This document shows positions 21,937 through 32,833 of a stretch of DNA of 64,000 nt, in pieces. The notes beneath the pieces were generated by a model. It did not search any database and was not told where the DNA came from. It saw only the letters and a list, made by a program, of their open reading frames with translations. Origin of the DNA: Trichoderma breve (lineage: Eukaryota; Ascomycota; Sordariomycetes; Hypocreales; Hypocreaceae); NCBI RefSeq assembly GCF_028502605.1, contig NC_079234.1, positions 248,001 to 312,000 on the forward strand, written 5' to 3'. Position 1 is the first letter of the stretch; the number at the start of each line of letters is the position of its first letter. The translations under genes were made by a program, and so were the position numbers.

Positions 21937-23648
21937 TTACAGACTGGTGAATCTGCTTCTCTGTCTGAGACTCGCCCCGAAATGATACAGCACAAACAGC
22001 CCTCCAGAACAGATGACACTAAATCCGGCGAGAAGACTGACTCCTCCAGCAATTCCCAATTTCTCAAACATGGGGGGAGAAAAAAGGATTGCAGCCCCGG
22101 CGAAAAAGCTTCTTGCCAGTCCATTTGCCGCGAAGAGAGATCCAGCATATTTTGGATAGCTAAATGGTAGATAGACACAGATCACCTGTGTGATAATAAG
22201 AGTGCCAGTCAATGCAATGGCAACTCCAATGAGGCTCACAATCCAGTGAACACTCTCTCTCGAAGTCCAAGCTAGAGACTTTGTCAGTAATTAATTACTT
22301 GGCTAATATTCGTACTAAGAATACAGTGGCTACTTACCGAACAGAAACAAGCCGACAGGTATCAACATCGTGCCGTAAAGTCCCGGATATAAACAGTCCT
22401 CTGGGGGGATGACGTCTAATTTGGCGTGACGCTTCGGCGCAATGAACCAGAAATACAGGCAAAGGGAAGGAATAGCCAGTGCAAATCCAACCAGTACTGA
22501 TAAATAGCAGAGGCCAACCTGCGTCAAGTCAAATTTGTATATGTCACCATACACGAGAGGAAAGGATTCGAAGAATGAATAAAACGTTCCATAGTTCAAG
22601 CCCAGGTAGAATGTTGAGAATAGAATTGCTGGATCTAAAGCATTGATCTCCCAAGGCTTGACGAGGGTATCAAATGCAATTTGTGAAGGCTTCAACTGTG
22701 ATTGTCGAAACTCGGACTCTGATCTCAGGAAATTTTGTCTTGTGATAATACGAAGCCTTTGAGCTCGTTTCAGAAGGATGCTGTCCGAGGACGTTTCCGG
22801 TAATGCGAAGAACATTGCAACTAAGATCGGCGTGGAGAGCCAAAGCAGCTCCCAAGAGCTCCAATGCCAGTCCATTGCCTCTACAGCAACGCCACCAATA
22901 AGAGGGCCAAGCGCCTGACCGCAGTTGTTAATATTGAAACGGGTTCTGGTTAGCATGCTGAGAATTAACTTACTGGAGCCATTGTTGTGCCTCCACCCCA
23001 AATTGCAGTGACATACGGCAACTCTTTAGGTCCAAACATATCGCTATAGCTTGCACCAACAGTTGCAAGACAAGGGGAGCAAAAGAAACCAAGTAAGAAA
23101 CGTAGGACCAGCAGCCCACCGAAATTATTGACCAACGACGTCGGTACGCATAAAAGAACAAATATGGCAAATGAGATGATATATGGCCAGTTTCTTCCAA
23201 TGGATGGAATCTCAGAGAGCAGAGAAAATAGCATAGGCCCGATACCATATGCAAAAACGTAGATAGCAAGCCCAAGACCGGTAACGACATTGTTGACACC
23301 GAATATATGAGATATATCGGGGGCGCTGGCGGCATAGAGAGAGGCACCAATGTAGCCAGCAAACGAGTAAAAGAACAAAACAGTGGAAATCCAACCTTTC
23401 TTGGCCAAAGACCAGTTCAATGGGTTTGCCGGATCGTTTTCGGTATACCAGCTAACCAGCTTGAAGTTCTGACTACCAGCTTCGGTGGAAGACCTGGTGG
23501 CGACTGGCTTTCCCAGATCAGAAGACAAAGGCAGATTCAAATCGGGAGCTTCAAAGTCGTCTGCTTCTTCTGGGTATTTTGCAAGTCGTCCTCGGCTTAT
23601 CAGTCTAAGGATCTGTCCGGCTGGAGAATCTCTGAAAATGTCCAGCAC
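21937..23648 (-). CDS. DHA1-family MFS drug transporter, three exons, start codon uncertain
   Basis: Exons on the minus strand are about 23648-22974, 22914-22338 and 22271-21937, giving 528 aa. Hallmarks of the fungal DHA1 efflux group are present: RDSPAGQILRLISRGRLAKYPEE, then ENDPANPLNWSLAKKGW before the first membrane helix, RFLLGFFCSPCLA, and the YPKYAGSLFAANG motif near the end. Twelve helices are expected in the plasma membrane, exporting a small organic compound. Intron joins TMAP/ALGPLIGG and LFLF/AWTSRE are clean. The frame upstream of RDSPAGQ has no ATG. GTG at 23648 stands where relatives appear to start with Met, and a TATATAA lies at 23751-23757. A short 5' exon with the real ATG is the alternative. 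Confidence 0.8.
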
Positions 23649-24244
23649 CTTGGTCGACTTCAGTAACGTTGGAGGTAAAGAACTAGGTGAAATTTGGAGG
23701 CACTGAACAGAAGATCGCAAGGTGATACCAAGTGACCGCGATGTCTATTCTTATATATCTGTCTCTGTAATGAACAACCTTTCAGGAGTCCCATATATGC
23801 TCCTTTACTGACTTACAAATAGAAGTCTTGTGGTATTTGAATTGGCGCAAGACCTACCGATTCGGGAATGGTCCAAGCCAATTAAGAAACACAACTCTAT
23901 AACACCTTTGGCAAATCACAGAATCGCTATGGGAGATTTGAAATGGACTGCCCACAATTATGCGAAACAAATTTATGCTAGTTAAAGGGGGGTATCCAGC
24001 TTCCTTTACGTTGAAGCAAATCCTGGTAGAAACCATAACCGACATCTTCACTTGGGGGGGTGCTGAGTGGGACATCATATGACCGATTCTTTAGTAACAA
24101 TTCTACGAAATGTACCGAAAGTCTACCAGACAAGCTCATGTTTTTCTTCAGCCGTCTAACAAATATAAATAACCGATATTGTTCCCGTTTATATACTGTG
24201 TTCTTTCATCTTTCAGCCCATACATCCTACCCAGCTTTTATAAA
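23649..24244. promoter_or_regulatory. Divergent promoter region, DHA1 transporter / SDR
   Basis: About 600 bp between two divergent genes. A minus-strand TATATAA lies at 23751-23757 for the transporter. No gene seen in it. Confidence 0.5.
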
Positions 24245-25052
24245 ATGAAGCCTGTTGTGCTTATTCTAGGAGCTGGTGCTAATATCGGCGCCTCAGTCGC
24301 AAAGAAATTTGCAGCTAATGGTTATCTCGTTGCTATATCGGCTCGGGGATTGAGAAATGGAAGTTCACCTGAAGGGTACTTGCTCATCCAGGCCGATCTG
24401 GCAGATAAATTTGCGGTTCCTCGTATCTTTGAGACAGTTAAATCAGCAATTGGAACCCCCAATGTCGTCATATACAACGGTACGTTGCTGATTCCAGAAT
24501 TAAAACAGATTCAACGTTCGCTTATCAAAATATAGCTGCGTCGGTTACTCCATCTTCTCATCCCGATGATATTTTTTCCATCTCCCCCGACGCTCTCGAG
24601 CGAGATATTTGGACCAATAGCTTCAGCGCTCTATCCGCTGCCAGATGCGCTGTGGTAGGGTTTCACAATCTCCCTCAGACTTTCAAAAAGACATTTATAT
24701 ATACGGGCAACTGGCTCAATACAACCATATCGTCTTCAAGCTCTATGCTTACACTGGGAATCGGCAAAGCTGCAAGCGCTTACTGGATTGGAGCTGCAGA
24801 TCAGCATTATTCGCCAAGGGGCTACAGGTAGAAGTCAAAACACCATTGCAGATCCACCGAAATTGTATTTGCTGACAATTATAAAGGTTTTTTTATGCCG
24901 ACCAAAGAACCTCAGAAGGATCGGCAATGAGATATGGGCCTGATAGTGAGGCTCATGCAACGTTCTTCTATGAACTAGCGCCAAGGGGAGACGAGGCACT
25001 GCCATGGCATTGCACATTTGTCAAGGGGAGAGGATATGTAGATTTCAACTAG
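24245..25052 (+). CDS. Atypical short-chain dehydrogenase-like protein, three exons
   Basis: Exons 24245-24479, 24536-24827 and 24887-25052 give 230 aa. The N terminus VVLILGAGANIGASVAKKFA is the SDR G-x3-G-x-G nucleotide loop, and the exon 1/2 join restores VVIYNAAS, the usual N-A-x segment. Where classical SDRs have Y-x3-K, this protein reads LGIGKAASAYWIGAADQHYS. That layout recurs in a fungal SDR branch that lacks the catalytic Tyr, so catalysis may differ or be lost. The C terminus FFYADQR and EAHATFFYELA is typical of the same branch. Its stop codon lies only 47 bp from the stop of the convergent Zn2Cys6 gene, so their transcripts probably overlap. Confidence 0.85.
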
Positions 25053-25099
25053 TCTTTTAAGAAATTCCTCATTCAATCCAGAAGGACATTCAAGTCCCG

Positions 25100-26922
25100 C
25101 TACGCTGTATTTTCCCAAGCTGGCCGAAGCAACATCCCCGCCCACATCAAACGTTCAGTGTCCACATTACGCTGAAAGGTAACACCAGAGTCTCCCTGCC
25201 ACGTAATTGTAGACTGAATACCTGGCTGCTCAAAGGCCGGATTGCTGCGTTCTGACATTCGAGTCGCCAACCCAATTCCCATTTTCTGACCAATCCAAGC
25301 CAAACACCGCTTAAAGTACATGCGAGTCTCGAAAGGGATGACAGCGCAGGTAGCAGCTGCGTACAGCGGGTGAATCAGTAACAACCCTCCGACAGATCGG
25401 CCGACTGAGGCCTCTGACCCTGTCTTGGTAGCTTTTATGTACTGTTCAAGATTGTGCGAGAGATGGAACGGAACGGATGTAGTTAGCGAGTCAGCAATCT
25501 TGGCGGCTCTATGCTGGATGGTAGCGCTTATGGCGATATCATTGAAACGTATAGAACATTGGTTGATGATATCCAAGACCAAGATATGAGCTTTTCTATA
25601 AGTATTCCAGACCGCTGCGACATATACTAGATTGAAGAGTTAGCTCCAAGTCCGGCTCTCTATGAATGGAGACTCACAATCGCTATACTCGAGGACGGGG
25701 CCAGAAACACAGTATTCGCAGTTTATAACACGAGCATCTTCGTTGACAAATCCGAATTCGTGTGGCTTCCAGCCCGAAAACCTAGTCATGCTCCACTGAG
25801 AGCACTTTTGATCAACTTTCCATGCATCCTCCTGCAGGCTCCTGACGGTATGACGTGTCGCATTTGTATCACTCAAAACCGTAGTTGCCTGAGCAAATAA
25901 TGCACGGCACTCTATAAGTATATCATCAAGACTAAGCACTATACAGCATGTTATAGGTGCGCAAAGGACGCCAGGCAAACGAGATTTCTATTCGCGTCAG
26001 AAAGTTCTATGTTCTATGAACCTAGAGGTATTATACCTACATTTGATGACAGCATGGTTGGATGTGCCGGCTTGAATATTTCAACATCGGCGGAAATGGG
26101 CAGCATTGAATGAGTTTCGGTTATCAAGGCACATACCCCTTGGGCGTGGACGTTCTGGTTCGATGCAGGCGTATGATCGATATTCACAATCTTTTAGTCG
26201 TTTCATGTGAGATTTTGCCTTGACTAATTCGGTTAATCGAGCGCTTGAGCAACTTACCTCATACAAACCGAGAATAACTGCGGTTATCAATGTTTGAGGA
26301 GACCAAACTGTGGTGCTCCTTAATAGTATGCCGCGAAAGGACCGTAATATGTCTCCATATTCTTCGGCGGCATGGGTTAGAGCAGCTGGATCCCCATCAC
26401 AGTTGCCTTTGCAAGCTATGGAAACTGCAGATGCCGCCCGCACAAGGTCTGATTCTGCGGGTACACTGCGTATAATCTCCTGGAGACCATGCAGAAATCC
26501 TCTCGAATTTCTCTCATCGGACGGAGGCACAACAAAATTCCTAATAAAGGATTCTAAAGTCTCCCACTTGACGATGTTGGCAACTGAATGAGATGTGTCC
26601 GGATATGCCATTAAGTGATGAGATGCTACTGGAGCAAAGTAGCGAAAGAGTAGGGACGAATAGTCTTTGTATCCAAGGCATTGTCGGCCTGTTTTGCGAC
26701 ATGTGTTGCAATTCTAGACTCGGGGGAATCAGTATTACTTGACCTAGTTACAGGAAGATACATGAATGTTAGGTTGGTCGAACCGGTTTGGTTCCGTCAC
26801 ACTGGACATGTAAGCTTGTATACGTGCAAATCAACGGAGCTTGATGGACCGTAAACTGCACCTACCTTTTTCTTCCTCTTCTTACAGGTTTCACAGCCTT
26901 TTGAGATGCCATAATAAACCAT
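25100..26922 (-). CDS. Zn2Cys6 transcription factor, six exons
   Basis: Exons on the minus strand are 26922-26866, 26801-26784, 26713-26258, 26154-26041, 25987-25678 and 25626-25100, giving 493 aa. The zinc cluster is split over three exons: KGCETCKKRKKK, then CDGTKP (an 18-nt exon), then NCNTCRKTGRQC, with correct C-x2-C-x6-C-x6-C-x2-C-x6-C spacing. LGYKDY follows directly, as in the large fungal family with a DUF3468-type C-terminal region. NVHAQGVCALI and DLYVAAVWNTYRKAHI are landmarks of that region. The second intron has an unusual GTTCGA donor. It is the likely regulator of the adjacent NmrA/transporter/SDR group. Its stop codon is 47 bp from the SDR stop. Confidence 0.85.
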
Positions 26923-29145
26923 TTTGGTTAGCTGGCCTGGATGCCTCACCCTCAAAAGTCACGACAAACTTCTTACACAGTTACAGAACTAAGAAAAGCA
27001 AGCAGGAGCCATGGTTTTATGACGGAGCGGTTGGGATCAAGTTAGCGTTGCGCCGGCTTCCGCCGGTTTGCATGGCAAGCATAGGTAGCATTAATAAGCT
27101 TCTCAGCTTCCAAAGGATGTACTCCGTTTTATCCACCTGGCATACTCTGTATGATACCTGGTGAGATTCGCTTACGGTTGATCAGCTCATTGAATCTATA
27201 CGCTCTTGAAACTGACTTGTTCTCCGGTGGCAAGAATCCTCAAGATAACTTAGAATCCCCCCGTGAGAAAAATTGCGGCGTAGTAGGAACGCATTTGCCA
27301 AGAAGGAAGCCTCCAAGAGTGCACTTTTTACTCACCCGCCATACAGTTGCCGATTAGCTAGTACATGTGCCTGCTTTCATAGAGTGATAGAACATAGTGG
27401 AAAATGGACACTTTAGGGTAAGTATTCGGATGTATGGCTCTGACGTCGATGTATTTGTGGCTAAAGGGGTGGGGAAATTGAAGCATTGTAATAATTTAGA
27501 TAGTTATACTGTCTTGCCCCTAATTTAAAAAGCCTCTCGGCTTCGTAAAGCTCTCAGGACGGCATATTGCTTACAATTGACCAATTCACCTTTGTAGGTT
27601 TGTGCAAGTGGCCTCCCGTAATAGCAAGACAAGACCGAATCATCAAATATGGCTAGTGTTGCGCGCCTTGAGGTAAGCATGGGGCACCCTGCAGAAGCAA
27701 TGGATCAGACGCGGCCGCTAAATTCATCCAGTTAGCGTTGCGCGGGAGCTTCACTCTGCGTTCCAACAGCGCAACTCAATGATTCAAAACCCTACCTGTT
27801 TTCCTCTGCCGGGAGCTTTGGATTCTTCTTGTACTTTATACCGTAACGAAATTTGTAATCTAGAAGCTTGTGAGGAATATCAGCTTTCATAGAATAATCC
27901 TGATTGTGTACCCTTTTGTAATGTAGACGTTTACGGCGAGTGATCTCTGGTTCTTGCTGCGGACCTCCGTGGCAGCTTCTATTCCATCTGTAAGTTGGCC
28001 AGCCAGCTGTTACTTTTGAGCGAATTTATTTTTAGAGTCTAGATATGTAATTTAACGATGGAGAAAGGTTAATTATCTAGCTGATGATGCGTCTTAGCTC
28101 TAGTCTAGCGACAGACAGGGTAATGACCTTATTCGAGCAGGGCGATTTAGAGGCATCCCAAGTATCATTTCTGTTGTCTCGGAAAACACAAAGTACTTGA
28201 AACTATTCAGTATATCTATCGATAGACCTGCTATCACTCTAATATGATGCTGCCGGTTTTAATGGTTGAAAGTCGGATGGAGTTTCCCATGATACGTGCG
28301 CCTCTCAAAAGACATTCTGGTATCCAATTGAAGTAGCAAAACCATGAAGTCATTTGCCTACATAGAGCTTGCTGCTCATCTCATAGAAGCCGGATTGAGG
28401 ATATCGGTCGATCTGATCTATTTGGCTTCAATCATGACCAGCTAGGTAGTCGTAATAGAGCAATCATCATCTTGACAAGGAAGGCCTCATACCTGTCACC
28501 CGGAGCCACACTCGCTGACCGCAAAATTCGGTTTAAACTCGTGTCAACCAAGACACACCACGTGGAACTCCGAAGTGGCAGCTGCTTCATCTCTTCTTAG
28601 TTGGATGGACCGATCATTTGGAGTTGGCTATGCCCCAACTTCTTGCTAGTTATGCGAACGAGTGTAGGGCATACTACTTATAGACTGGCCGTCTGCACAA
28701 AGAGCACAGGGTCGTATACGTCCTATACTCAGAGGTTTGTACACTCAATACAAGGCAAATAGACGTTAACAATACTTCCAAATGGCTCTACTTGTGGCAA
28801 TGGGAGATGATACAAACATATGCAGATATTATATGATAGACTGATAGTGAACAAAATGATATATTAAGTCGCTAGCGAGTATTTAGCAGGAAATCTAGTT
28901 AATATACACCTGATAAAAAATGAGGCATTGAACAATTCAAACCAGAATAACAATTTTCGCCGAAAACCCTTCTCCCAAGAGAAGGGTATCTATGTGTTCG
29001 CCATATAATATGGATTTCGTCATCGTTCGCGAGAACTATACGTCGTGTAGTATCGAGCGTTGACGTTGATAATCCGTCTATACCGCTGTGTTTTCGAAGG
29101 GGCAACTTGGCCTCTGGATGTTTTCCCTTCGTATTTGTTGCTCCT
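26923..29145. other. Gene-poor stretch, no gene seen
   Basis: About 2.2 kb. Only short frames on both strands, none with a recognisable domain or splice pattern. The 13-mer GTTAGCGTTGCGC occurs near 27045 and again near 27733. No transposon ends, tRNA or rRNA seen. Confidence 0.5.
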
Positions 29146-29391
29146 TTACATCCACCACCATCGTCGAGAGCTTTCCGTCTTGAGTTCGCTGAGCCTATTC
29201 GAGAAGGCCATTCGCTGCTGCTCGCTTACGCTCTTTCCAACTGCGTCGAGGACCTTCATGTGCTCCTTCTTGAGGTCTTCAAACCCGTTGTCCAGTTCCT
29301 TGTGCCAAGGGTAAAGGACAAAGACCTGAAAGCCGAGCGCTGAGGTGGCGACCATGAAGTTGGTCAAAGAAATAGCGCGTGTGAGCTTCAT
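29146..29391 (-). CDS. Small single-pass membrane protein of unknown function
   Basis: Single-exon frame of 81 aa. Residues 1-30 combine a basic start (MKLTRAISLTNF) with a hydrophobic helix (MVATSALGFQVFVLYPWH). They are followed by a charged helical stretch with LDNGFEDLKKEHMKVLDAVGK that could form a coiled coil. The layout suits a small protein anchored in an inner membrane, perhaps mitochondrial, but I cannot name a family. The composition looks coding, and the opposite strand shows nothing better. The end in three Trp and Met may be wrong if a short intron follows the Arg pair. Confidence 0.5.
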   Translation of the reverse strand: MKLTRAISLTNFMVATSALGFQVFVLYPWHKELDNGFEDLKKEHMKVLDAVGKSVSEQQRMAFSNRLSELKTESSRRWWWM

Positions 29392-30145
29392 ATTGGTATC
29401 GACAATAAGAGACGTAGGATCGAGGATAAATTTGTCGGAGTTGTATTCACGAATGAACAGAGGGGGGGATATTGGTCGTGCTCTTCTTCTTTGCGGTGTT
29501 TTTTTTGTGTTTATTTGTTTGTTCGAATTCTTTATTTCTTGTTAAGATGGTGTGGATAATAGGAGAGTCGTGAGTGGCAAATGAAATCACCCTTCAGAAT
29601 AATATGAACAGGAACCTTGGGTATTTTGGGTAAAGAGAAGAGGAATGGAGACTAAACGAAACAACAGCGCCTGAGAAATAAGAAGAAGAATGAAAAAAAA
29701 AGTTAGAGAAGAGGGAGGGAGGGAAGAAAAACGGAAATAACCGTGAAAAAGTCCCGTCATCATTTTTTTGTCGCATGTGACTGTGACAGCCTAACTGATA
29801 TACATTCTGCTACTCCGTGTTAAAGCCCACTTCCACTTGCATCTCTTCTCCGGCCTCTGCCCGATTCCCCACTAAATGAGGCGCGCTCAAAGGGATGAAG
29901 GTTTATTCTCCCATGCAGGGACATGCAAGAAGATGCTGCAATTTTTTAGTAACACAATCCATACATTCGTGCCCAAAAGTTTAACTTTTCGCTGCGTGAT
30001 GTCTTACTGGATCGAGAAAGCCCAGCGTCTCCAGGCAAAATAGTTTTAGGTACGTTCTTATTAAAGGTGTTTGATAGGGGGACCTGGCCCCTGATTCCCA
30101 AATTGGATGGTAGTCTCCGATTTGACACACGTGGCGGAAGAGAAA
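29392..30145. other. Intergenic, no gene seen
   Basis: About 750 bp with T-rich and A/G-rich simple stretches at 29480-29530 and 29640-29740. Nothing coding recognised. Confidence 0.5.
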
Positions 30146-30562
30146 TCAGGCCACTTTCATCGGCGTGCCCTTGACAGCAATCCACTTGCGCTCCATAGCC
30201 TCGGGTATTGGGATCCATGAGGGATCCATTTCAGCCGACACCGCAGGAAATCCCAGCTGCTTCTAGAATGTAGGAGGGGAGATAATTCAAGGGAGGCAAG
30301 TGGCATGATAAGTTGGGTAGCATCAAATAGTGAAGCAAAGTAAACACGGAGCAGTCTCCACATACCGGCGTCTTCAGCTCAAAGCTCACTGTTACGCGAC
30401 CAAATTTTTGCAAGGATACTGATATTTAGCTCAATCGCACACAATCCACCGAATTTATTACCTCATGAGCAAAGAGCGAAAGAGAAGAACAGCCGCAAAG
30501 TGGCTAAAAGCATGGAACCGCCTACTCCGTAATCTGCCGGTAAAGACGCCCCAAGACGCCAT
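30146..30562 (-). CDS. Possible small spliced gene, unknown function
   Basis: The two downstream exons are the more convincing: one encodes SLQKFGRVTVSFELKTP and ends at a GTATGT donor. After an acceptor CATTCTAG the last one encodes KQLGFPAVSAEMDPSW followed by IPIPEAMERKWIAVKG and a stop at 30146-30148. Upstream, an ATG at 30562 (MASWGVFTGRLR) can be joined through a GTAGGC donor and an ATATCAG acceptor in frame, giving about 68 aa. That first exon is a guess. The tail sequence looks coding and not random, but I recognise no family. It may instead be the end of a longer gene with exons further upstream in 30600-31150. Confidence 0.35.
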
Positions 30563-31209
30563 CGCAGGCAAATCTGATTTCTTACCGAAACACCTGTACA
30601 CCCATTACCTTCAAGGCAAATACAATTCTTTTGCCAGTGATAAGCACATACCAGCTGCTAGATTAGCATTTGGGCAATGTTAATAGGTATTGGTCAAATT
30701 AATTCACTATTGGCTTTGAGTGTATTTTATTACAAGCTCTACATTGGTAGCCCGTGTTAAAGATCGTGGTGATGGTCCTGTTGTCGAGCTTCTTCGTAGC
30801 ATCAGATAATCACATAAGCTTAGTCGGCCCAGCTGCAATCAAATCGTATATTCGCCTACTTAGATGTGTGCCAATGGTGAATGCCTCCGGGTTCATTAGA
30901 TGTGTAAACTGATTGATGTATCGGCATGAAGACATCATGCATGTACTTACATATGCCGACCCCGGTGCTAGGCATGGCTGAGCGGCAGCTCGAGCCCACT
31001 TTCGGGTCCGGCACGGTCCTGTGTCCGGCGGGGATATCGAATCGGCGTATTGATGTGCCGAGCAGTAAGGCTGCAGCGTTATGAACAGGCCGTCCGCACC
31101 AAGGGTTATTACTCGATTGAGTCTTCGAACAAAGCCTAAACATGGAAGCTGTCACATTCAGAACTTACACACCTTAGAAGAAGCACCTCGGCAAATTGGA
31201 CATTGAATA
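30563..31209. other. Intergenic upstream of the 2-hydroxyacid dehydrogenase
   Basis: A 99-aa minus-strand frame at 30856-31155 overlaps this region with several GTAAGT/GTATGT-like signals, but no family or stable exon set could be found. CTCCGG lies at 30885-30890. Confidence 0.4.
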
Positions 31210-32542
31210 ATGGGCAAACCTAAGGTTTTGTTACTTGGTAAGATTGACCAGTGAGTGCAACCTAGAATATAGCTTCTGCGATTTCTGACGATTCAAAGTT
31301 GATGACACGACTAACATTGAGTCGCTACAGCGCCACCGCTTCCTGGAATGCCCTTTGCGATGTTGCCGAACTGGTTACTGCTCAAGCCAAGAATCGAGCT
31401 GAGTTTATTGAGGAATGCACATCTGGCAGACTCGACGGCGTCGTCGTAATTTGTGACCGGGCACCATCTAGCCTTGCCGTCACAGGAAAATATGACGAAG
31501 AACTCATCCAAGCGCTGCCCAAGAGCCTAAAGTTTATATGTCACAACGGTGAGTTATGTTCCTCAATGAAAGCTTACAGAGTGATGTATTGTGTTCGAAC
31601 AGCCAGCCTAGAAAAATTCCGTCTAACAATTATGCTGGACACAGGCGCTGGTTATGACAATATAAATGTTTCTGCATGTACAGCCCGCTCAATTCTTGTT
31701 TCAAATTGCCCCAACGTGGTCGACGATGCTACAGCCGACACTGCCATCTTTCTGATCCTTGCCGCTCTCCGAGGCTACAATAACGGCATTATGGCGATAC
31801 GGAATGGTACGTGGAAGGGAGCCGTACCGCCACCTCCTCTCGGTCATGACCCGCAAGGCAAAGTCCTTGGTATCCTAGGAATGGGAGGTATTGGCCGCAA
31901 TCTGAAGAAGAAAGCTGAAGTTTTCGGCATGAGCGTTATATACCACAACAGGAAGCAGCTGGACGTGGAGCAGGCCGACGGTGCAGAATACGTGAGCTTT
32001 GACGATCTGCTAGCAAGAAGCGATGTGCTGAGCCTGAATCTGCCGCTCAACGTGAGTCCACCGATTGACATGCATTTTGCAAATTGTGCGTTGAACAAAA
32101 CTGATCTGGTGGTTCAATTTAGTCAGGAACTCGGAATATTATTTCTACTCCAGAGTTCGATAAGATGAAGAATGGTGTTGTCATTGTCAACACTGCCAGG
32201 GGAGGTGTCATGGATGAAGCTGCTCTTGTTGATGCCCTCAATACCGGTAAGGTCTTGTCCGTGGGATTAGATGTTTATCAGCAGGAGCCGAACATACATC
32301 CTGGCCTGGTGTCCAATCCACATGTATGTCTACTACCCCATATGGGGACGTCGACAGTCGAGGTAAGTACTATAAATCTCTTATTTTGTCTTAACAAGAT
32401 GGGAATGCTGATCTAAGTGGGATGAGTCTAGACAAAAACCAAGATGGAAGAGTGGACCATTAGCAATGTACGATCGGCTTTGGAAACGGGTAAGTTGCTT
32501 AGTTTAGTGATGGAACAAGTGCGTGAAGTTGAACGGAATTAA
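31210..32542 (+). CDS. D-isomer-specific 2-hydroxyacid dehydrogenase, five exons
   Basis: Exons 31210-31250, 31331-31548, 31645-32051, 32123-32362 and 32432-32542 give 338 aa. Exon 1 encodes only MGKPKVLLLGKID plus part of a codon. Joins restore CHNGAGYDNINV and LPLNSGTRNIISTPEF. The dinucleotide loop is LGILGMGGIGRN. Catalytic positions are visible: the Arg in VNTARGG, the Glu in QQEPNIHPGL, and the His in LLPHMGTST. This is the fungal glyoxylate/hydroxypyruvate-reductase-like branch, reducing 2-oxoacids with NAD(P)H in the cytosol. It is convergent with the Zn2Cys6 gene and opens the putative sugar-acid cluster, where it could reduce a C2 or C3 2-oxo product. Confidence 0.9.
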
Positions 32543-32833
32543 ATGTTTATGCCCATCAGGTGTCATAATCTAATCCCTTCTATCATTCTATAAAATAGAG
32601 ACAGAGAAAGCAATTGGCACAAGACATAGAAATAAGAAGTAGGATTGTCCACTGAGTTATATATCTCAAGAAGAGCTGCAAATGCTGTATGTTTCACAAC
32701 GGTGTAAGATCCAGAACTAAACATAGCAGCGCGGAATAAATAATTATGTGATTGTAAGGGGGTAATTATACTTCTCGTAGTTTGTTTATACCTGTTCAGA
32801 GGACGAGGCACGAGGAAAGTGAATCCTCAGTCA

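Noticed and set aside
26841..27357. Plus-strand ORFs opposite and beyond the Zn2Cys6 gene start
   Set aside because: The first is antisense to the zinc-cluster exon and the second has no domain or supporting signals.
30856..31155. 99-aa minus-strand ORF upstream of the 2-hydroxyacid dehydrogenase
   Set aside because: Two frames are open over the same stretch and neither gives a recognisable protein or a clear splice pattern.
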